Below are positions 27,837 to 35,956 of a stretch of DNA of 64,000 bases, one piece after another. Position 1 is the first letter of the stretch; each line of letters begins with the position of its first letter. The DNA comes from JBMNGW01 sp050950025 (GTDB lineage Bacteria > Spirochaetota > Spirochaetia > Sphaerochaetales > Sphaerochaetaceae), in assembly GCA_050950025.1 (NCBI GenBank), contig JBMNGW010000016.1, positions 62,001-126,000 on the forward strand, in the 5' to 3' direction. The notes under the pieces were generated by a model, which worked only from the letters and a program-made list of their open reading frames with translations, was not told the origin of the DNA and searched no databases. The translations under genes and the position numbers were made by a program.

Positions 27837-28076
27837 TCAAATATATGGGAACGGAGTCCCCCCATATAGGCCATCCAAATATTGTTTGCGGAAATTTGTC
27901 ACATTCCGAACTCCTGTAAAGTCGGAGAGCCTAGCAAATGTTGTCCCTTTTTTTAATGTCTTTTTCACAATCCCGATTTCGGAGACCCTCATAGAGGCAT
28001 ATTCCATGATATCGGTATTATGAGTAGTGAAAATCAGTTGAGCATTTGTGGTGTTGTATCTCTTGTCTTTAAACAT
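27837..28076 (-). pseudogene. C-terminal remnant of an AAA-family (COG1106/AbiL-type) ATPase
   Basis: 79 residues that correspond only to the end of an AAA ATPase of the RecF/ABC-like, abortive-infection type: I-F-T-T-H-N-T-D-I-M is the H-loop/switch region and the Y-L-D-G-L-Y-G-G-T-P-F-P-Y-I end is characteristic of this group. The Walker A, signature and Walker B parts are missing; the permease gene ends 27 bases upstream. A truncated relic of a defence or mobile gene, lying next to the nuclease-helicase pair. Confidence 0.65.
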
Positions 28077-28102
28077 CGTAATTATCTCTCTAAATTATAG
28101 TA

Positions 28103-29106
28103 TTAGCGCTTGTAAAGTATTGAAATATATCCCACAACAATAATTCCCATTGTACATATGGCAATGAATAGGGCCAGCAGTTTTGGCTTTACTGCCTTGC
28201 GAAGCATAATCAAAGATGGTAGAGACAACGTAGTTACACCCATCATAAGGCTAGCACCGTTCCCAACTGTGCCCCTTTAGCCAATAGTGCTTCCGCAATT
28301 GGAATCACGCCAAAGATGTCAGCATACATCGGAATACCGACCACAGTCGCCAGTATTACGCCAAAAGGATTGTTGCTTCCAAGTAGGGATACCACCCATT
28401 CTTCGGGTATCCAGTTATGGATAAATGCGCCAATTCCGACACCAATTAGGATATACGGGAAAACCTTTTTACATGTTGATAGTGTTTGCTCCTTTGCATA
28501 AACCAACCGAGCCTTTATTGTAAGCTCAGGAGATTCAATATCAACACTGTCAGCTGATAAAACAAAGCTTTCCACACACTTTTCCATGCGCATTTTCTCG
28601 ATAATGGTGCCACCGACCACAGCTATGACAAGCCCGAATATCACATATAATAGGGCGACTTTTGGTCCAAATATACTCATGAGCAGAACGAGAGAACCCA
28701 GGTCTACCATTGGAGAAGAAATCAAAAATGAAAAAGTGACTCCGAGCGGCAAGCCTGCGGAAGTAAAGCCTATAAACAACGGAATGGACGAGCAAGAGCA
28801 AAAGGGCGTTACGGTCCCAAGCAAGGCAGCAACGGAATTTGCCCCAATTCCGCGGAACCGTCCTAAGATCTTTTTGCTACGCTCCGGAGGAAAGTAGCTT
28901 TGAATATAACTGATAATAAAGATTAAGACGCATAATAGTACTACTATTTTTATGACGTCATAAATGAAAAACTGAATGCTACCTACCCAACGATTGACAG
29001 TGTCCAGTCTAAAGGCAGACAGCATATTTCCGATTAGATCGTTAAGCCAACTCATGCCGAGAATCTGATTCTGAAAAATATCCCAAATTGTTTTTACTAT
29101 TTGCAT
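28103..29106 (-). CDS. ArsP/DUF318-type permease (one frameshift near the 3' end)
   Basis: The open frame 29106-28243 (287 aa) ends early at G-T-V-L-A-L; a one-base shift near 28250 restores L-M-M-G-V-T-T-L-S-L-P-S-L and 50 more residues to TAA 28103, giving ~334 aa, the normal length. About 8-10 membrane helices. The T-P-F-C-S-C-S-S-I-P motif (Cys-x-Cys) is the hallmark of ArsP-family permeases, which export trivalent organoarsenicals or related thiol-reactive species. Downstream of an ArsR-family regulator in the same direction. Confidence 0.85.
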
Positions 29107-29195
29107 AAGTTAACCTTCTTTCTGAAAACGGGTAATCATATCTAAAAAACTTGATGTATTGTGTCTAAAAAAAAGCCATTTTTAATTAATGGCCT

Positions 29196-29510
29196 TCACA
29201 GACAACAATTACTTTCTTCAGTCATAGCAGGAGCATTTGGCGTGATTAGCTCTCCCAAAAGTGACACACTTGCTCCCCCACCCTTTTCGCTTATTTTGTA
29301 GTACATCCATTTTCCTTCAGGTCTGCTGTCCACGATTCCAGACTCACAAAGAATTTTCATGTGGTAGGATAGTGAAGACTGCGGCATATCAAGCTGTTCT
29401 ATCAGAGCACAGGCACATTTTTCACCGCTACGAAGCAACTCAAGAATGCGTAGTCGCTTTTCATCACAGAAGGCTTTGAATACCTTTACTTGGTCATCAT
29501 ATGTGGTAAT
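29196..29510 (-). CDS. ArsR/SmtB-family transcriptional repressor
   Basis: ~105 aa winged-helix repressor: V-F-K-A-F-C-D-E-K-R-L-R-I-L-E-L-L, then C-A-C-A-L-I-E (metalloid-sensing Cys-x-Cys), recognition helix Q-S-S-L-S-Y-H-M-K-I-L, wing G-K-W-M-Y-Y. The C-terminus carries a CC pair (S-N-C-C-L), possible extra ligands. No ATG/GTG/TTG in frame covers the whole N-terminus: ATT 29510 or ATA 29513 would be needed, or a lost base; the only normal in-frame start (TTG 29438) would delete helix 1. Probably autorepresses and controls the downstream ArsP-like permease in response to As(III)/Sb(III). Confidence 0.82.
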   Translation of the reverse strand: MTTYDDQVKVFKAFCDEKRLRILELLRSGEKCACALIEQLDMPQSSLSYHMKILCESGIVDSRPEGKWMYYKISEKGGGASVSLLGELITPNAPAMTEESNCCL

Positions 29511-29522
29511 TATGTTCTCACC

Positions 29523-29578
29523 TCAAATCCAAAATACTTGATATGATGCGTTATATGCTTCAAATCCAAAAATGTCAA
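29523..29578 (-). promoter_or_regulatory. ArsR/ArsP promoter with a 12-bp direct repeat
   Basis: On the (-) strand TTGACA (29578-29573), 17-bp spacer, TATAAC (29555-29550). The 12-mer TCAAATCCAAAA (+ strand) occurs at 29560-29571, inside the spacer, and again at 29523-29534, 37 bp away near the translation start. Repeats bracketing the transcription start suit repressor binding by the adjacent ArsR. Confidence 0.65.
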
Positions 29579-29725
29579 TATGTTTTATGTGATTTAAGAA
29601 AAAGGCTTGGTGGTTTTTCTTTTCTGTTGCTCTAAACGCCTCCCTCATCTACCCTGACCATATGATCTAAGACAAGGTTCAACTCATACTAAAACAGGGT
29701 CTTTCGCTCGTTCAACAAATGTGGA

Positions 29726-29962
29726 ATGAATATGGAAAACCGAGCTATAAATCCTCCTCAGACGGAAATGATTCTCAACAATATCGAAATTGTCGGAGCC
29801 CCAGACGATGATATCGAGGTTGTTTTACACATGAAAGATGGGTTAAACCTTATTATAAAACACCTTATGGACCCCCTCACAGGAGAATACATATGTAAGT
29901 TTCACGGTCTCATCGCCCGAAATGAGGCCCTCGAGTGGGGGTACTTCGCACCTATTACGTGA
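29726..29962 (+). CDS. Small hypothetical protein
   Basis: 78 aa (or 76 from the second Met). Not recognised. Acidic N-terminal half with V-G-A-P-D-D-D-I-E-V-V-L-H-M-K-D-G-L-N-L-I-I-K and no membrane segment or signal. The codons look plausible, and a rho-independent terminator in the same direction lies ~190 bp downstream. It sits in a stretch (29.6-30.3 kb) that is otherwise non-coding. Could be a relic of an accessory insertion. Confidence 0.35.
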   Translation: MNMENRAINPPQTEMILNNIEIVGAPDDDIEVVLHMKDGLNLIIKHLMDPLTGEYICKFHGLIARNEALEWGYFAPIT

Positions 29963-30152
29963 GCACCTCCGGGGTTACCTATCGCCCTCCGATTCTTATA
30001 AAACCCTGTTGAACTCCAACTGGAAGCTATTCTTCCCTCCGATTGTTCTCAAACCAAACAGGCACTCGGTCTCTTTCTTTGGGCGGTTCGGGGTCAATTC
30101 TTCTGGATGGGAACAAGCGAACTACTCTCCTTTTGGCCAATAAACACCTGTT

Positions 30153-30176
30153 AAACACCAATCGGGGTGTTTTTTT
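30153..30176 (+). terminator. Rho-independent terminator
   Basis: AAACACC-N6-GGTGTTT stem followed by a run of T to 30176. Terminates rightward transcription ahead of the immunity-like gene; the upstream 29963-30152 stretch shows only two short overlapping ORFs that I do not consider genes. Confidence 0.65.
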
Positions 30177-30307
30177 CATTAACGAGTGCGACATGAATGG
30201 TTTTCTACCCTTTTCCCGTGGTACTATGAAAGCGGAGATTCAAGAGGTCTGAAGCAATTCTTATATGAGAAGGTCCTTTTTGGTCTTAAAGATATAAAGG
30301 AAGGCAT

Positions 30308-30802
30308 TTGATGGGGATCAGGAAGACGTTGGGATCATACGACTCTCCGTACATCATTTCTCTTAGGAATTTGATCAAAACTCAAAGTAAAGAAACAGTT
30401 GCCTCATGGTGTTTGACGTATTGTGAAGAGGTAATCCTCCCTATCTTTGAAACCTACTGCCCTGCTGACAAGCGCCCCCACAGGGCCCTTGCGGCAAGCC
30501 AGGCTTGGTTTGCCGGGACAATGAAACTCCCTGAAGTTAAAGATATCATTCTCAATCAATGCCACGCTACGGCCCGCGAGCTTGAACAGAAGCCCGCAGC
30601 CCAAGCAGCGGCCAGGGCATGCGGCCAAGTAGCTTCGTGCTGCCACATCCCTCTTCATGCATTGGGCTTGGCGTTCTATGGCACAGCCGCAATCGCCTAT
30701 GACCGCCTAGGTGTAGATCAAGGGCCCGAAATATATGAACAGGTTGCCGCCGAAGAGTGTGAGAAGATGGAGGTTGCGCTTCGAGCCATCATGCAGAACT
30801 GA
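30308..30802 (+). CDS. Imm5-like putative immunity protein
   Basis: 164 aa (ATG 30311 is an equally good start). Matches the pattern of the bacterial toxin-immunity family Imm5: an all-alpha protein with P-H-R-A-L-A-A-S-Q-A-W-F-A-G, H-A-T-A-R-E, A-A-Q-A-A-A-R-A-C-G-Q and H-I-P-L-H-A-L-G-L-A-F-Y-G. Members protect against polymorphic toxins delivered by contact-dependent or related systems. No toxin gene is adjacent, so it appears as an orphan; the GC content is higher than its flanks, suggesting transfer. Function by family resemblance only. Confidence 0.65.
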   Translation: MMGIRKTLGSYDSPYIISLRNLIKTQSKETVASWCLTYCEEVILPIFETYCPADKRPHRALAASQAWFAGTMKLPEVKDIILNQCHATARELEQKPAAQAAARACGQVASCCHIPLHALGLAFYGTAAIAYDRLGVDQGPEIYEQVAAEECEKMEVALRAIMQN

Positions 30803-30850
30803 TGAGAGTCCCCATCTTTCGTCTGGGCACATAAGCCCAAATAGAAGCTT

Positions 30851-30899
30851 ACAGACGGCGTTTAATACCGCCTTGTCGACCGTTTTTAATGCCGTCTGT
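30851..30899. repeat. Nested inverted repeat in a convergent gap
   Basis: ACAGACGGC (30851-30859) and GCCGTCTGT (30891-30899) are perfect 9-bp arms. Inside, GGCG-TTTAATA-CCGCC makes a second small stem, and the halves GACGGCGTTTAAT and GACCGTTTTTAAT are near-direct repeats. Sits between convergent genes and may be a bidirectional terminator or a small REP-like element. No U-run is evident. Confidence 0.5.
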
Positions 30900-30999
30900 A
30901 CTTTAACCCTTGCGTTTCGAATAAAAGAAGTTTTACGCTTCATCTCCAAAAGACTAAACAAGAGAATCTATTCTGGAAACTATTCTTTTAGGGTATGAG

Positions 31000-32274
31000 T
31001 TAACAGTTGGCACTCAGAATATCTACTAAGACATCATCGACATCTGCCATACCAATGCGACAGAGATTTACGAGGTTTTTGATACTCTGTTCTGTAGATG
31101 AGCCGATAATTCCGTCTCCGGCATTCACGCTGGTTCCATCTAACACTACCAGTGACTGTGTGTAGGCCTCGGCCACAGCATTGGCCAGTTTGAAAGAGCA
31201 GCCCCCTTTGGCTCCATCACATACCATTCCGGCAATACTGCCAATCATATTATTGATTGCTTTATCGATGTGGGAACTGTCTCCACCCTGTAAATAGGTC
31301 AATCCGGCAGCTGAACCGATGCCTGCGGCAATAGCACAGCCACAAACAGGAGAGAGCCGTCCTGTCTTTTGTTTAATGTAATACGTTACTAAGTGGCTTA
31401 ATGCCAAAGCTATAGAGAGTTCTTTGTCACTTTTATCTTTCTCTTGGGCCAGGACCGCCAACGGAACAATGGCTGCAATACCTTGGTTTCCGCTGCCACT
31501 ACTGCTCATTACATTTTGACTCAATCCCCCCATCCGTGCATCACAGGCACTGGCTGTATAGGCTTTAATCATATTAGGGAGGTCTTTTGATAAAAGCCCT
31601 GTATCCATCAAGCTAAAAAGACGCTGACCCAAAGCTGAGCTATAGCTCTTTTTCCGCCCCTCTTGGGCCACAGCCATATTCATCTGTGCCCCTTGGAGCA
31701 AAAAGTGGAGATCCGAAGAATCTGAGGCAGCGATAAAAGCATAAATAGCTTCTAAGCTCTCAATTTCTCTCTCTTTTTGAATGGTTGAGTCTAAGGAGGT
31801 TGGCTTATTGTCCACCCGAACTCCATTTTTTGTGATGCTAATAATATTGGTGTGGTTCGATTCAATGATACAAACAGCTTCATCGGTTTGTGTAGTTGCT
31901 TTGACTTCAATGTAGAAATCACTGCCGTTATGAATGGGTTCTATGATGATACACTTTTTTTGGAGTAGTTCTTTAGCTTTGGCAATGTCGCTTTCTTTAA
32001 CATGCTCAAAAATCTGCAATTGATGATCTGGATTGCCCATAACCAGAGCTAAAGCAGCGGCAAAAGGGATTCCTTTCTCATCTGTTCCGGGGATGCCCAC
32101 CTTCATACCGTTTTTAAAGATATTAAAACTAAGACGAATCATTAGGTTGGTAATTTCACCAGTTAATTGTCGATTAGCAGCTGCAGTTGCTATGGCAATG
32201 GAAACAGGCTCGGTACACCCTACTGCGGGAATTACCTGTTCGTGCAACAACTTTACAAAATCGTTATGCTCCAC
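31000..32274 (-). CDS. L-cysteine desulfidase family protein (CyuA/YhaM, UPF0597)
   Basis: 424 aa, family-typical. Oxygen-sensitive [4Fe-4S] enzyme that breaks L-cysteine into pyruvate, ammonia and sulfide, or in some members acts as serine dehydratase. Candidate cluster ligands: Cys20 in V-G-C-T-E-P, the C-G-C-A-I-A-A-G-I-G-S-A-A-G segment, and C-D-G-A-K-G-G-C-S-F-K. Last gene of a (-) operon with PadR regulator and two half-permeases, which suggests that cysteine, its sulfide product or a related thiol is transported (inference). Confidence 0.9.
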   Translation of the reverse strand: MEHNDFVKLLHEQVIPAVGCTEPVSIAIATAAANRQLTGEITNLMIRLSFNIFKNGMKVGIPGTDEKGIPFAAALALVMGNPDHQLQIFEHVKESDIAKAKELLQKKCIIIEPIHNGSDFYIEVKATTQTDEAVCIIESNHTNIISITKNGVRVDNKPTSLDSTIQKEREIESLEAIYAFIAASDSSDLHFLLQGAQMNMAVAQEGRKKSYSSALGQRLFSLMDTGLLSKDLPNMIKAYTASACDARMGGLSQNVMSSSGSGNQGIAAIVPLAVLAQEKDKSDKELSIALALSHLVTYYIKQKTGRLSPVCGCAIAAGIGSAAGLTYLQGGDSSHIDKAINNMIGSIAGMVCDGAKGGCSFKLANAVAEAYTQSLVVLDGTSVNAGDGIIGSSTEQSIKNLVNLCRIGMADVDDVLVDILSANC

Positions 32275-32324
32275 GCTTTTCTCCTTCTTCCATTACCACC
32301 TGCTGCTGCTGTTGTGTCAACTCT

Positions 32325-32861
32325 TTATGCTAACTCTTTGGCCAATCCGTAGATTTTCTCTATTTCAGTTTTACTCAAAACAGCATCAATTATCCAAGCC
32401 ATTATGAGAATGATAGGAACATTCAACGCTAAGCGCGTCAGAGCAAAACGAGGACCCAGTGCACCTAGCTCAAACATGATCATGGGAAACTTCGTTGTTG
32501 ACCACGCACCTATGAGTACCAAGATGTTGAAAAACTTCACATCCTTTTTCATAAATGCTACTGCAATGGGAAACACAACATACAAAGGACCTGCGGCTGC
32601 TGAGCCCAATAAGAAGGCTAAAACGACCCCTAAAAGACCCGAGCCCTCCCCCATGAACCGTATCATGGTCTCCCTAGGGACCCACACATCCAACAACCCC
32701 AACAAGATAAACACCGGAGGAAGAATCAGCAGCATCTCCTTGGAACTTTTGCCTATGGTATGGACAGCTTCAATTCCCGCTTCTTTGCTCAGTCCATAGG
32801 TAATCCCTACTAATACCAATGCAACAATAAACAGCCCATAGGACTTCAGTGTTTTTTTCAT
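32325..32861 (-). CDS. Half-size permease B (ArsP/DUF318-like)
   Basis: 178 aa with about five membrane helices. Reads as the second half of a DUF318-type permease: G-L-L-D-V-W-V-P, F-M-G-E-G-S-G-L-L-G-V-V-L-A-F-L-L-G-S-A-A-A-G-P-L-Y, ending in a short cytosolic helix. ATG 32861 touches the stop of the preceding half-permease (32862), so the two are translationally coupled and probably assemble as a heterodimer. No Cys-x-Cys motif, unlike the 28103 permease. Confidence 0.8.
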   Translation of the reverse strand: MKKTLKSYGLFIVALVLVGITYGLSKEAGIEAVHTIGKSSKEMLLILPPVFILLGLLDVWVPRETMIRFMGEGSGLLGVVLAFLLGSAAAGPLYVVFPIAVAFMKKDVKFFNILVLIGAWSTTKFPMIMFELGALGPRFALTRLALNVPIILIMAWIIDAVLSKTEIEKIYGLAKELA

Positions 32862-33341
32862 TTACCCGACCACCTTACTAATAACAGCCGCCACAACAAA
32901 GGCGCTGACAAACGCTAATGAATTTCTCCATACCGTAAACTTCAGACCAAAATATTTTTTCTCCAAACCAAAAGTGAGCACCCCTACCATGGTAAGAGTC
33001 GATACAAAGGCACTTAGTTGCATATACCCAGCACCGTGCTCCAGTAAAATAGCGGCCATAGGAAAGGCAACAAAAGCGGGAATCAATGTTACCGAACCTA
33101 TTACAGCTGCAGTGATTACCCCTAACCAACCGGAGGTATTACCAAGTATGTCGCTGATTACTTTTGGATTTAACCACGCTAAGATAACTCCGATTGACAC
33201 AATCATTCCCAGCATTTGGGGCAAAATAGTGGTAAACGATTTAAGGGCCTTTTGTAGCGATTTCTTCGTCTTCTGCCTGTCTTTAACAAACGATAACAGT
33301 AGCAGTACCACTGCCACAGAATAAAACACGATATGTTGCAT
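32862..33341 (-). CDS. Half-size permease A (ArsP/DUF318-like)
   Basis: 159 aa with four to five membrane helices. Core L-G-N-T-S-G-W-L-G-V-I-T-A-A-V-I-G-S-V-T-L-I-P-A-F-V-A-F-P matches the G-x-x-G-x-x-A-x-x-x-G repeat of DUF318 permeases and of half B. Start ATG 33341 follows the padR stop by a few bases. Split DUF318 permeases are known as gene pairs; substrate unknown. Confidence 0.8.
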   Translation of the reverse strand: MQHIVFYSVAVVLLLLSFVKDRQKTKKSLQKALKSFTTILPQMLGMIVSIGVILAWLNPKVISDILGNTSGWLGVITAAVIGSVTLIPAFVAFPMAAILLEHGAGYMQLSAFVSTLTMVGVLTFGLEKKYFGLKFTVWRNSLAFVSAFVVAAVISKVVG

Positions 33342-33344
33342 CGT

Positions 33345-33707
33345 TTATTGCTCCTTCCCTTGGTTTTCACATCGTTGGATGATGAGCTCAATCCGTTTTT
33401 TACGCTCTTTAAGCAGCACAATCCACTTTCTTAATTCTTCCTTGCCCTTTTGGGTAATTGCATACATTTTTTTATCGGGGCCGGCATCACTTTGGCTCCA
33501 ACTGGAAGTGACCAACCCCTCGGATTCCATTGCCCTAAGGTTACGATAGACCAAAGACATCGGTATCTCTTGTTCATCAAAACCAAAGGCAAGCAATTGC
33601 TCCAACAGTCCATACCCATAACTGCTTTTCTCTTGCAAAAGACTCAGCAGGCACGCTTCAATAAAACGCCCTGCCCGCTGATGCCCTTTAGGATGGCTCC
33701 ACCTCAT
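33345..33707 (-). CDS. PadR-family transcriptional regulator
   Basis: 120 aa winged helix: S-S-Y-G-Y-G-L-L-E-Q-L, S-L-V-Y-R-N-L-R-A-M-E-S-E-G-L-V (recognition helix), G-P-D-K-K-M-Y-A-I-T-Q-K-G-K-E-E-L (wing), then the C-terminal dimerisation helix. The residues are PadR-typical. First gene of the operon with the split permease and cysteine desulfidase, hence its probable target. An inverted repeat overlaps its own promoter. Confidence 0.9.
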   Translation of the reverse strand: MRWSHPKGHQRAGRFIEACLLSLLQEKSSYGYGLLEQLLAFGFDEQEIPMSLVYRNLRAMESEGLVTSSWSQSDAGPDKKMYAITQKGKEELRKWIVLLKERKKRIELIIQRCENQGKEQ

Positions 33708-33731
33708 AGCACCTCCACTATTGTCATATTG

Positions 33732-33775
33732 ACTATACCTAAAGTGAATATAGTATGACCTCTCCTCTTTGTCAA
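33732..33775 (-). promoter_or_regulatory. padR operon promoter with inverted-repeat operator
   Basis: (-) strand TTGACA (33775-33770), 17-bp spacer, TATATT (33752-33747). ACTATA (33732-33737) and TATAGT (33749-33754) form an inverted repeat spanning the -10 and the transcription start near 33740, where PadR binding would block RNA polymerase. A smaller GTCA-N3-TGAC palindrome lies just downstream. Confidence 0.7.
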
Positions 33776-33784
33776 CTCTTTCTC

Positions 33785-34237
33785 TTACTCTTTTCGTTGT
33801 TTTACGTGGCGCTTTAAGGCCCGAATTTGGGAAGGGACAAATAGAACCAACGGACGGGGCAGTTTATGAATGGGAGCCCAATGCATAGCGGAAAATTCAG
33901 AAAGGGAGGAGGGAAACACGTACTGCTGCACATGGCAGGCAAACAGAACAAAATGGAACCTAGGCAGATGAAGCGCCCATATTGGTTTCAGAGGTGCAGT
34001 ACTACCAAAAGTAATACCGGTCTCTTCTTCAGTCTCTCGTAACGCCGTTGTGCGATAATCAGGCTTACCTTGGGCATCTTTTCCATCAACAGGGTCCCAT
34101 GTCCCTCCGGGAAAAGACCATTGTCTTCTCGCCGGGGAGGTAGAGCGCTTACCAATAAGCACGCTTATCGTATGATTTTCCAACGTCCACAGTACCACTG
34201 CAGCTCCATGGTAGCCGCCTTTAAACTTTCTTAACAT
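33785..34237 (-). CDS. Nudix hydrolase
   Basis: 150 aa. Nudix box: G-G-T-W-D-P-V-D-G-K-D ... A-L-R-E-T-E-E-E-T-G-I, with the R-E-x-x-E-E-x-G core; the loop before it is longer than usual (an ~8-residue insert). Hydrolyses a nucleoside diphosphate linked to another group; substrate unknown. ATG 34237 is only 8 bases after a TATAAT box and lacks an SD, so the mRNA may be leaderless or nearly so. Confidence 0.88.
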   Translation of the reverse strand: MLRKFKGGYHGAAVVLWTLENHTISVLIGKRSTSPARRQWSFPGGTWDPVDGKDAQGKPDYRTTALRETEEETGITFGSTAPLKPIWALHLPRFHFVLFACHVQQYVFPSSLSEFSAMHWAPIHKLPRPLVLFVPSQIRALKRHVKQRKE

Positions 34238-34245
34238 AGGTGCGA

Positions 34246-34251
34246 ATTATA
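34246..34251 (-). promoter_or_regulatory. Extended -10 promoter of the Nudix gene
   Basis: (-) strand TGGTATAAT is a perfect extended -10. Its last base is eight bases from the initiating A of ATG 34237, so transcription should start at or within a couple of bases of the start codon. Confidence 0.65.
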
Positions 34252-34269
34252 CCACAGCTTGAATGTTGA

Positions 34270-34298
34270 TTGACTCTTTGGTAGGCGAAACTTACTAT
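34270..34298 (+). promoter_or_regulatory. Sigma-70 promoter of the gamma-glutamyltransferase gene
   Basis: TTGACT (34270-34275), 17-bp spacer, TACTAT (34293-34298). Only six bases separate the -10 from ATG 34305, so the transcript is predicted to begin at the start codon. This position also excludes the longer ORF starting at 34263. Confidence 0.65.
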
Positions 34299-34304
34299 AA
34301 AGCT

Positions 34305-35921
34305 ATGAAATTGGAATTTGATCCAATTGCTAAAGAGTTCCCTCTTTCGCGCTTTCCAGTGTATGGCAAAAAAGGGATGGTAGCCTCCAGTAGTCCCGAA
34401 GCTGCAACAGCCGCCTCAAAGGTAATGTACCAAGGAGGCAATGCCATTGATGCTGCTGTGGCAGCAGCTGCTGCACTAACGGTAGTTGAACCGACGTGCA
34501 ATGGCATCGGTTCGGATGCTTTTGCCTTGGTGTGGTCAAAAGGCAAACTTCATGGCCTGAATGCCAGCGGCCCGGCTCCAAAGCTTATCAGCTTAGAAAA
34601 AGTCAAACAACGAGGTCATAACCAGATGCCCACCTATGGGTGGGAGGCAGTAACAGTACCGGGCGCTCCTGCAGCTTGGGCTGAATTGAACAAAAGATTT
34701 GGTTCTAAGACACTGACAGAGGTGATGGCCCCTGCGATTGAGCTAGCTTACAACGGATTTGCAATATCGGCTAATTTGAGCACCTTATGGCAACAAGAAT
34801 TGGCTATTTACAAACGTGTTCTTAACTCAGCCATGTATAAACCGTGGTTTGAAACATTTACCGTAGATGGCAAAGCACCCGCTTGCGGTCACCTATGGCG
34901 CTCATCTGATCATGGGGACACACTAGCTCTTATAGCAGAAACCAATGCTCAGGCCTTTTACTCAGGAAAATTGGCAGATCGCATTGATGCATTCAGCCGC
35001 CAACACGAAGGCTTTTTACGCTTAGAAGATTTAGCTGCTTTTACTCCAGAATGGGTTGAGCCGATAAGCACCTCTTACCGAGGATTTGATGTGTGGGAAA
35101 TTCCGCCCAACGGTCAAGGATTATCGGCTTTGTTGGCACTGAATATCCTAGAGAGCTTAGGAGAATTTGACCGCTTTGATGAAAGAGCGGTCCACACTCT
35201 CATTGAGGCCACTAAATTGGCCATGAGCGACGGGGGACATTACATTACCGATCCAAAATATATGGGCCTCAGCTCTGAAACTCTCCTATCTAAATCCTAT
35301 GCAGCCCAGCGTGCAGCTCAAATAGGGGAAAAAGCGGCCCTACCTGAACCGGGAACTCCCTCTAAAGGTGGAACTGTTTATGTGGCAACAGCCGATGATC
35401 AAGGGAATATGGTCTCTTACATCCAAAGTAACTATATGGCCTTTGGTTCAGCCCTGGTGGTTCCGCATACCGGAATTGCGCTACAAAACAGGGGAGCCAA
35501 TTTCTCTTTGGATCCTGAGCATATTAACTGCTTAGCAGGGGGCAAACGCACTTTCCACACGATTATTCCGGGATTTTTAAGTGCCAAAGGTACTCCTATT
35601 GGGCCCTTTGGAGTCATGGGGGGCTTTAATCAGCCGCAAGGACATGTGCAATTACTTACCAACACCATTGATCAAAAACTCAATCCTCAAGCGGCTTTGG
35701 ATGCTCCCAGATGGCGTTGGACACAAAAGAAACAGGTTCTTGTTGAACCCTCTTTTCCCTCATCAATGGTAGAGAGCTTGCGCAAACGAGGCCATCAAGT
35801 AGTTGTTAGTGCCGATCAAGAGATGTTTGGCAGAGGACAGATTATCTGGTACGACAACACAAATAAAACCTTTGTGGGGGGAACTGAGTCGAGAACCGAC
35901 TCGGTGATAACGTTAGCTTAA
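34305..35921 (+). CDS. Gamma-glutamyltransferase family protein
   Basis: 538 aa from ATG 34305. Ntn-hydrolase fold made as a proenzyme; the predicted self-cleavage site and nucleophile is Thr357 in K-G-G-T-V-Y-V. Other family signatures: G-G-N-A-I-D-A-A-V-A, G-I-G-S-D-A-F, N-G-Q-G-L-S-A, F-H-T-I-I-P-G-F, G-V-M-G-G-F-N-Q-P-Q-G-H. No signal peptide is visible, so unlike secreted GGTs this one is likely cytosolic. Transfers or hydrolyses gamma-glutamyl amides such as glutathione or acyl-homologues. Divergent from the Nudix gene; convergent with the hydroxyacid dehydrogenase. Confidence 0.92.
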   Translation: MKLEFDPIAKEFPLSRFPVYGKKGMVASSSPEAATAASKVMYQGGNAIDAAVAAAAALTVVEPTCNGIGSDAFALVWSKGKLHGLNASGPAPKLISLEKVKQRGHNQMPTYGWEAVTVPGAPAAWAELNKRFGSKTLTEVMAPAIELAYNGFAISANLSTLWQQELAIYKRVLNSAMYKPWFETFTVDGKAPACGHLWRSSDHGDTLALIAETNAQAFYSGKLADRIDAFSRQHEGFLRLEDLAAFTPEWVEPISTSYRGFDVWEIPPNGQGLSALLALNILESLGEFDRFDERAVHTLIEATKLAMSDGGHYITDPKYMGLSSETLLSKSYAAQRAAQIGEKAALPEPGTPSKGGTVYVATADDQGNMVSYIQSNYMAFGSALVVPHTGIALQNRGANFSLDPEHINCLAGGKRTFHTIIPGFLSAKGTPIGPFGVMGGFNQPQGHVQLLTNTIDQKLNPQAALDAPRWRWTQKKQVLVEPSFPSSMVESLRKRGHQVVVSADQEMFGRGQIIWYDNTNKTFVGGTESRTDSVITLA

Positions 35922-35926
35922 GGTGT

Positions 35927-35948
35927 GCTGCAGCCAATTGGCTGCAGC
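35927..35948. terminator. Bidirectional palindromic hairpin between convergent genes
   Basis: A 22-bp perfect palindrome (GCTGCAGCC-AATT-GGCTGCAGC arms) six bases after the GGT stop and eight before the end of the opposing gene. Strong stem with no clear U-run in either direction; likely serves as a shared terminator. Confidence 0.6.
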
Positions 35949-35956
35949 TTCATTGC

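Noticed and set aside
29922..30252. Two overlapping short (+) ORFs (73 and 69 codons)
   Set aside because: Low-complexity composition, overlap with each other and with a terminator hairpin, no SD, no family resemblance.
30851..30899. Miniature transposable element
   Set aside because: The inverted repeat has no flanking target duplication and no second copy in the window, so it is reported only as a repeat.
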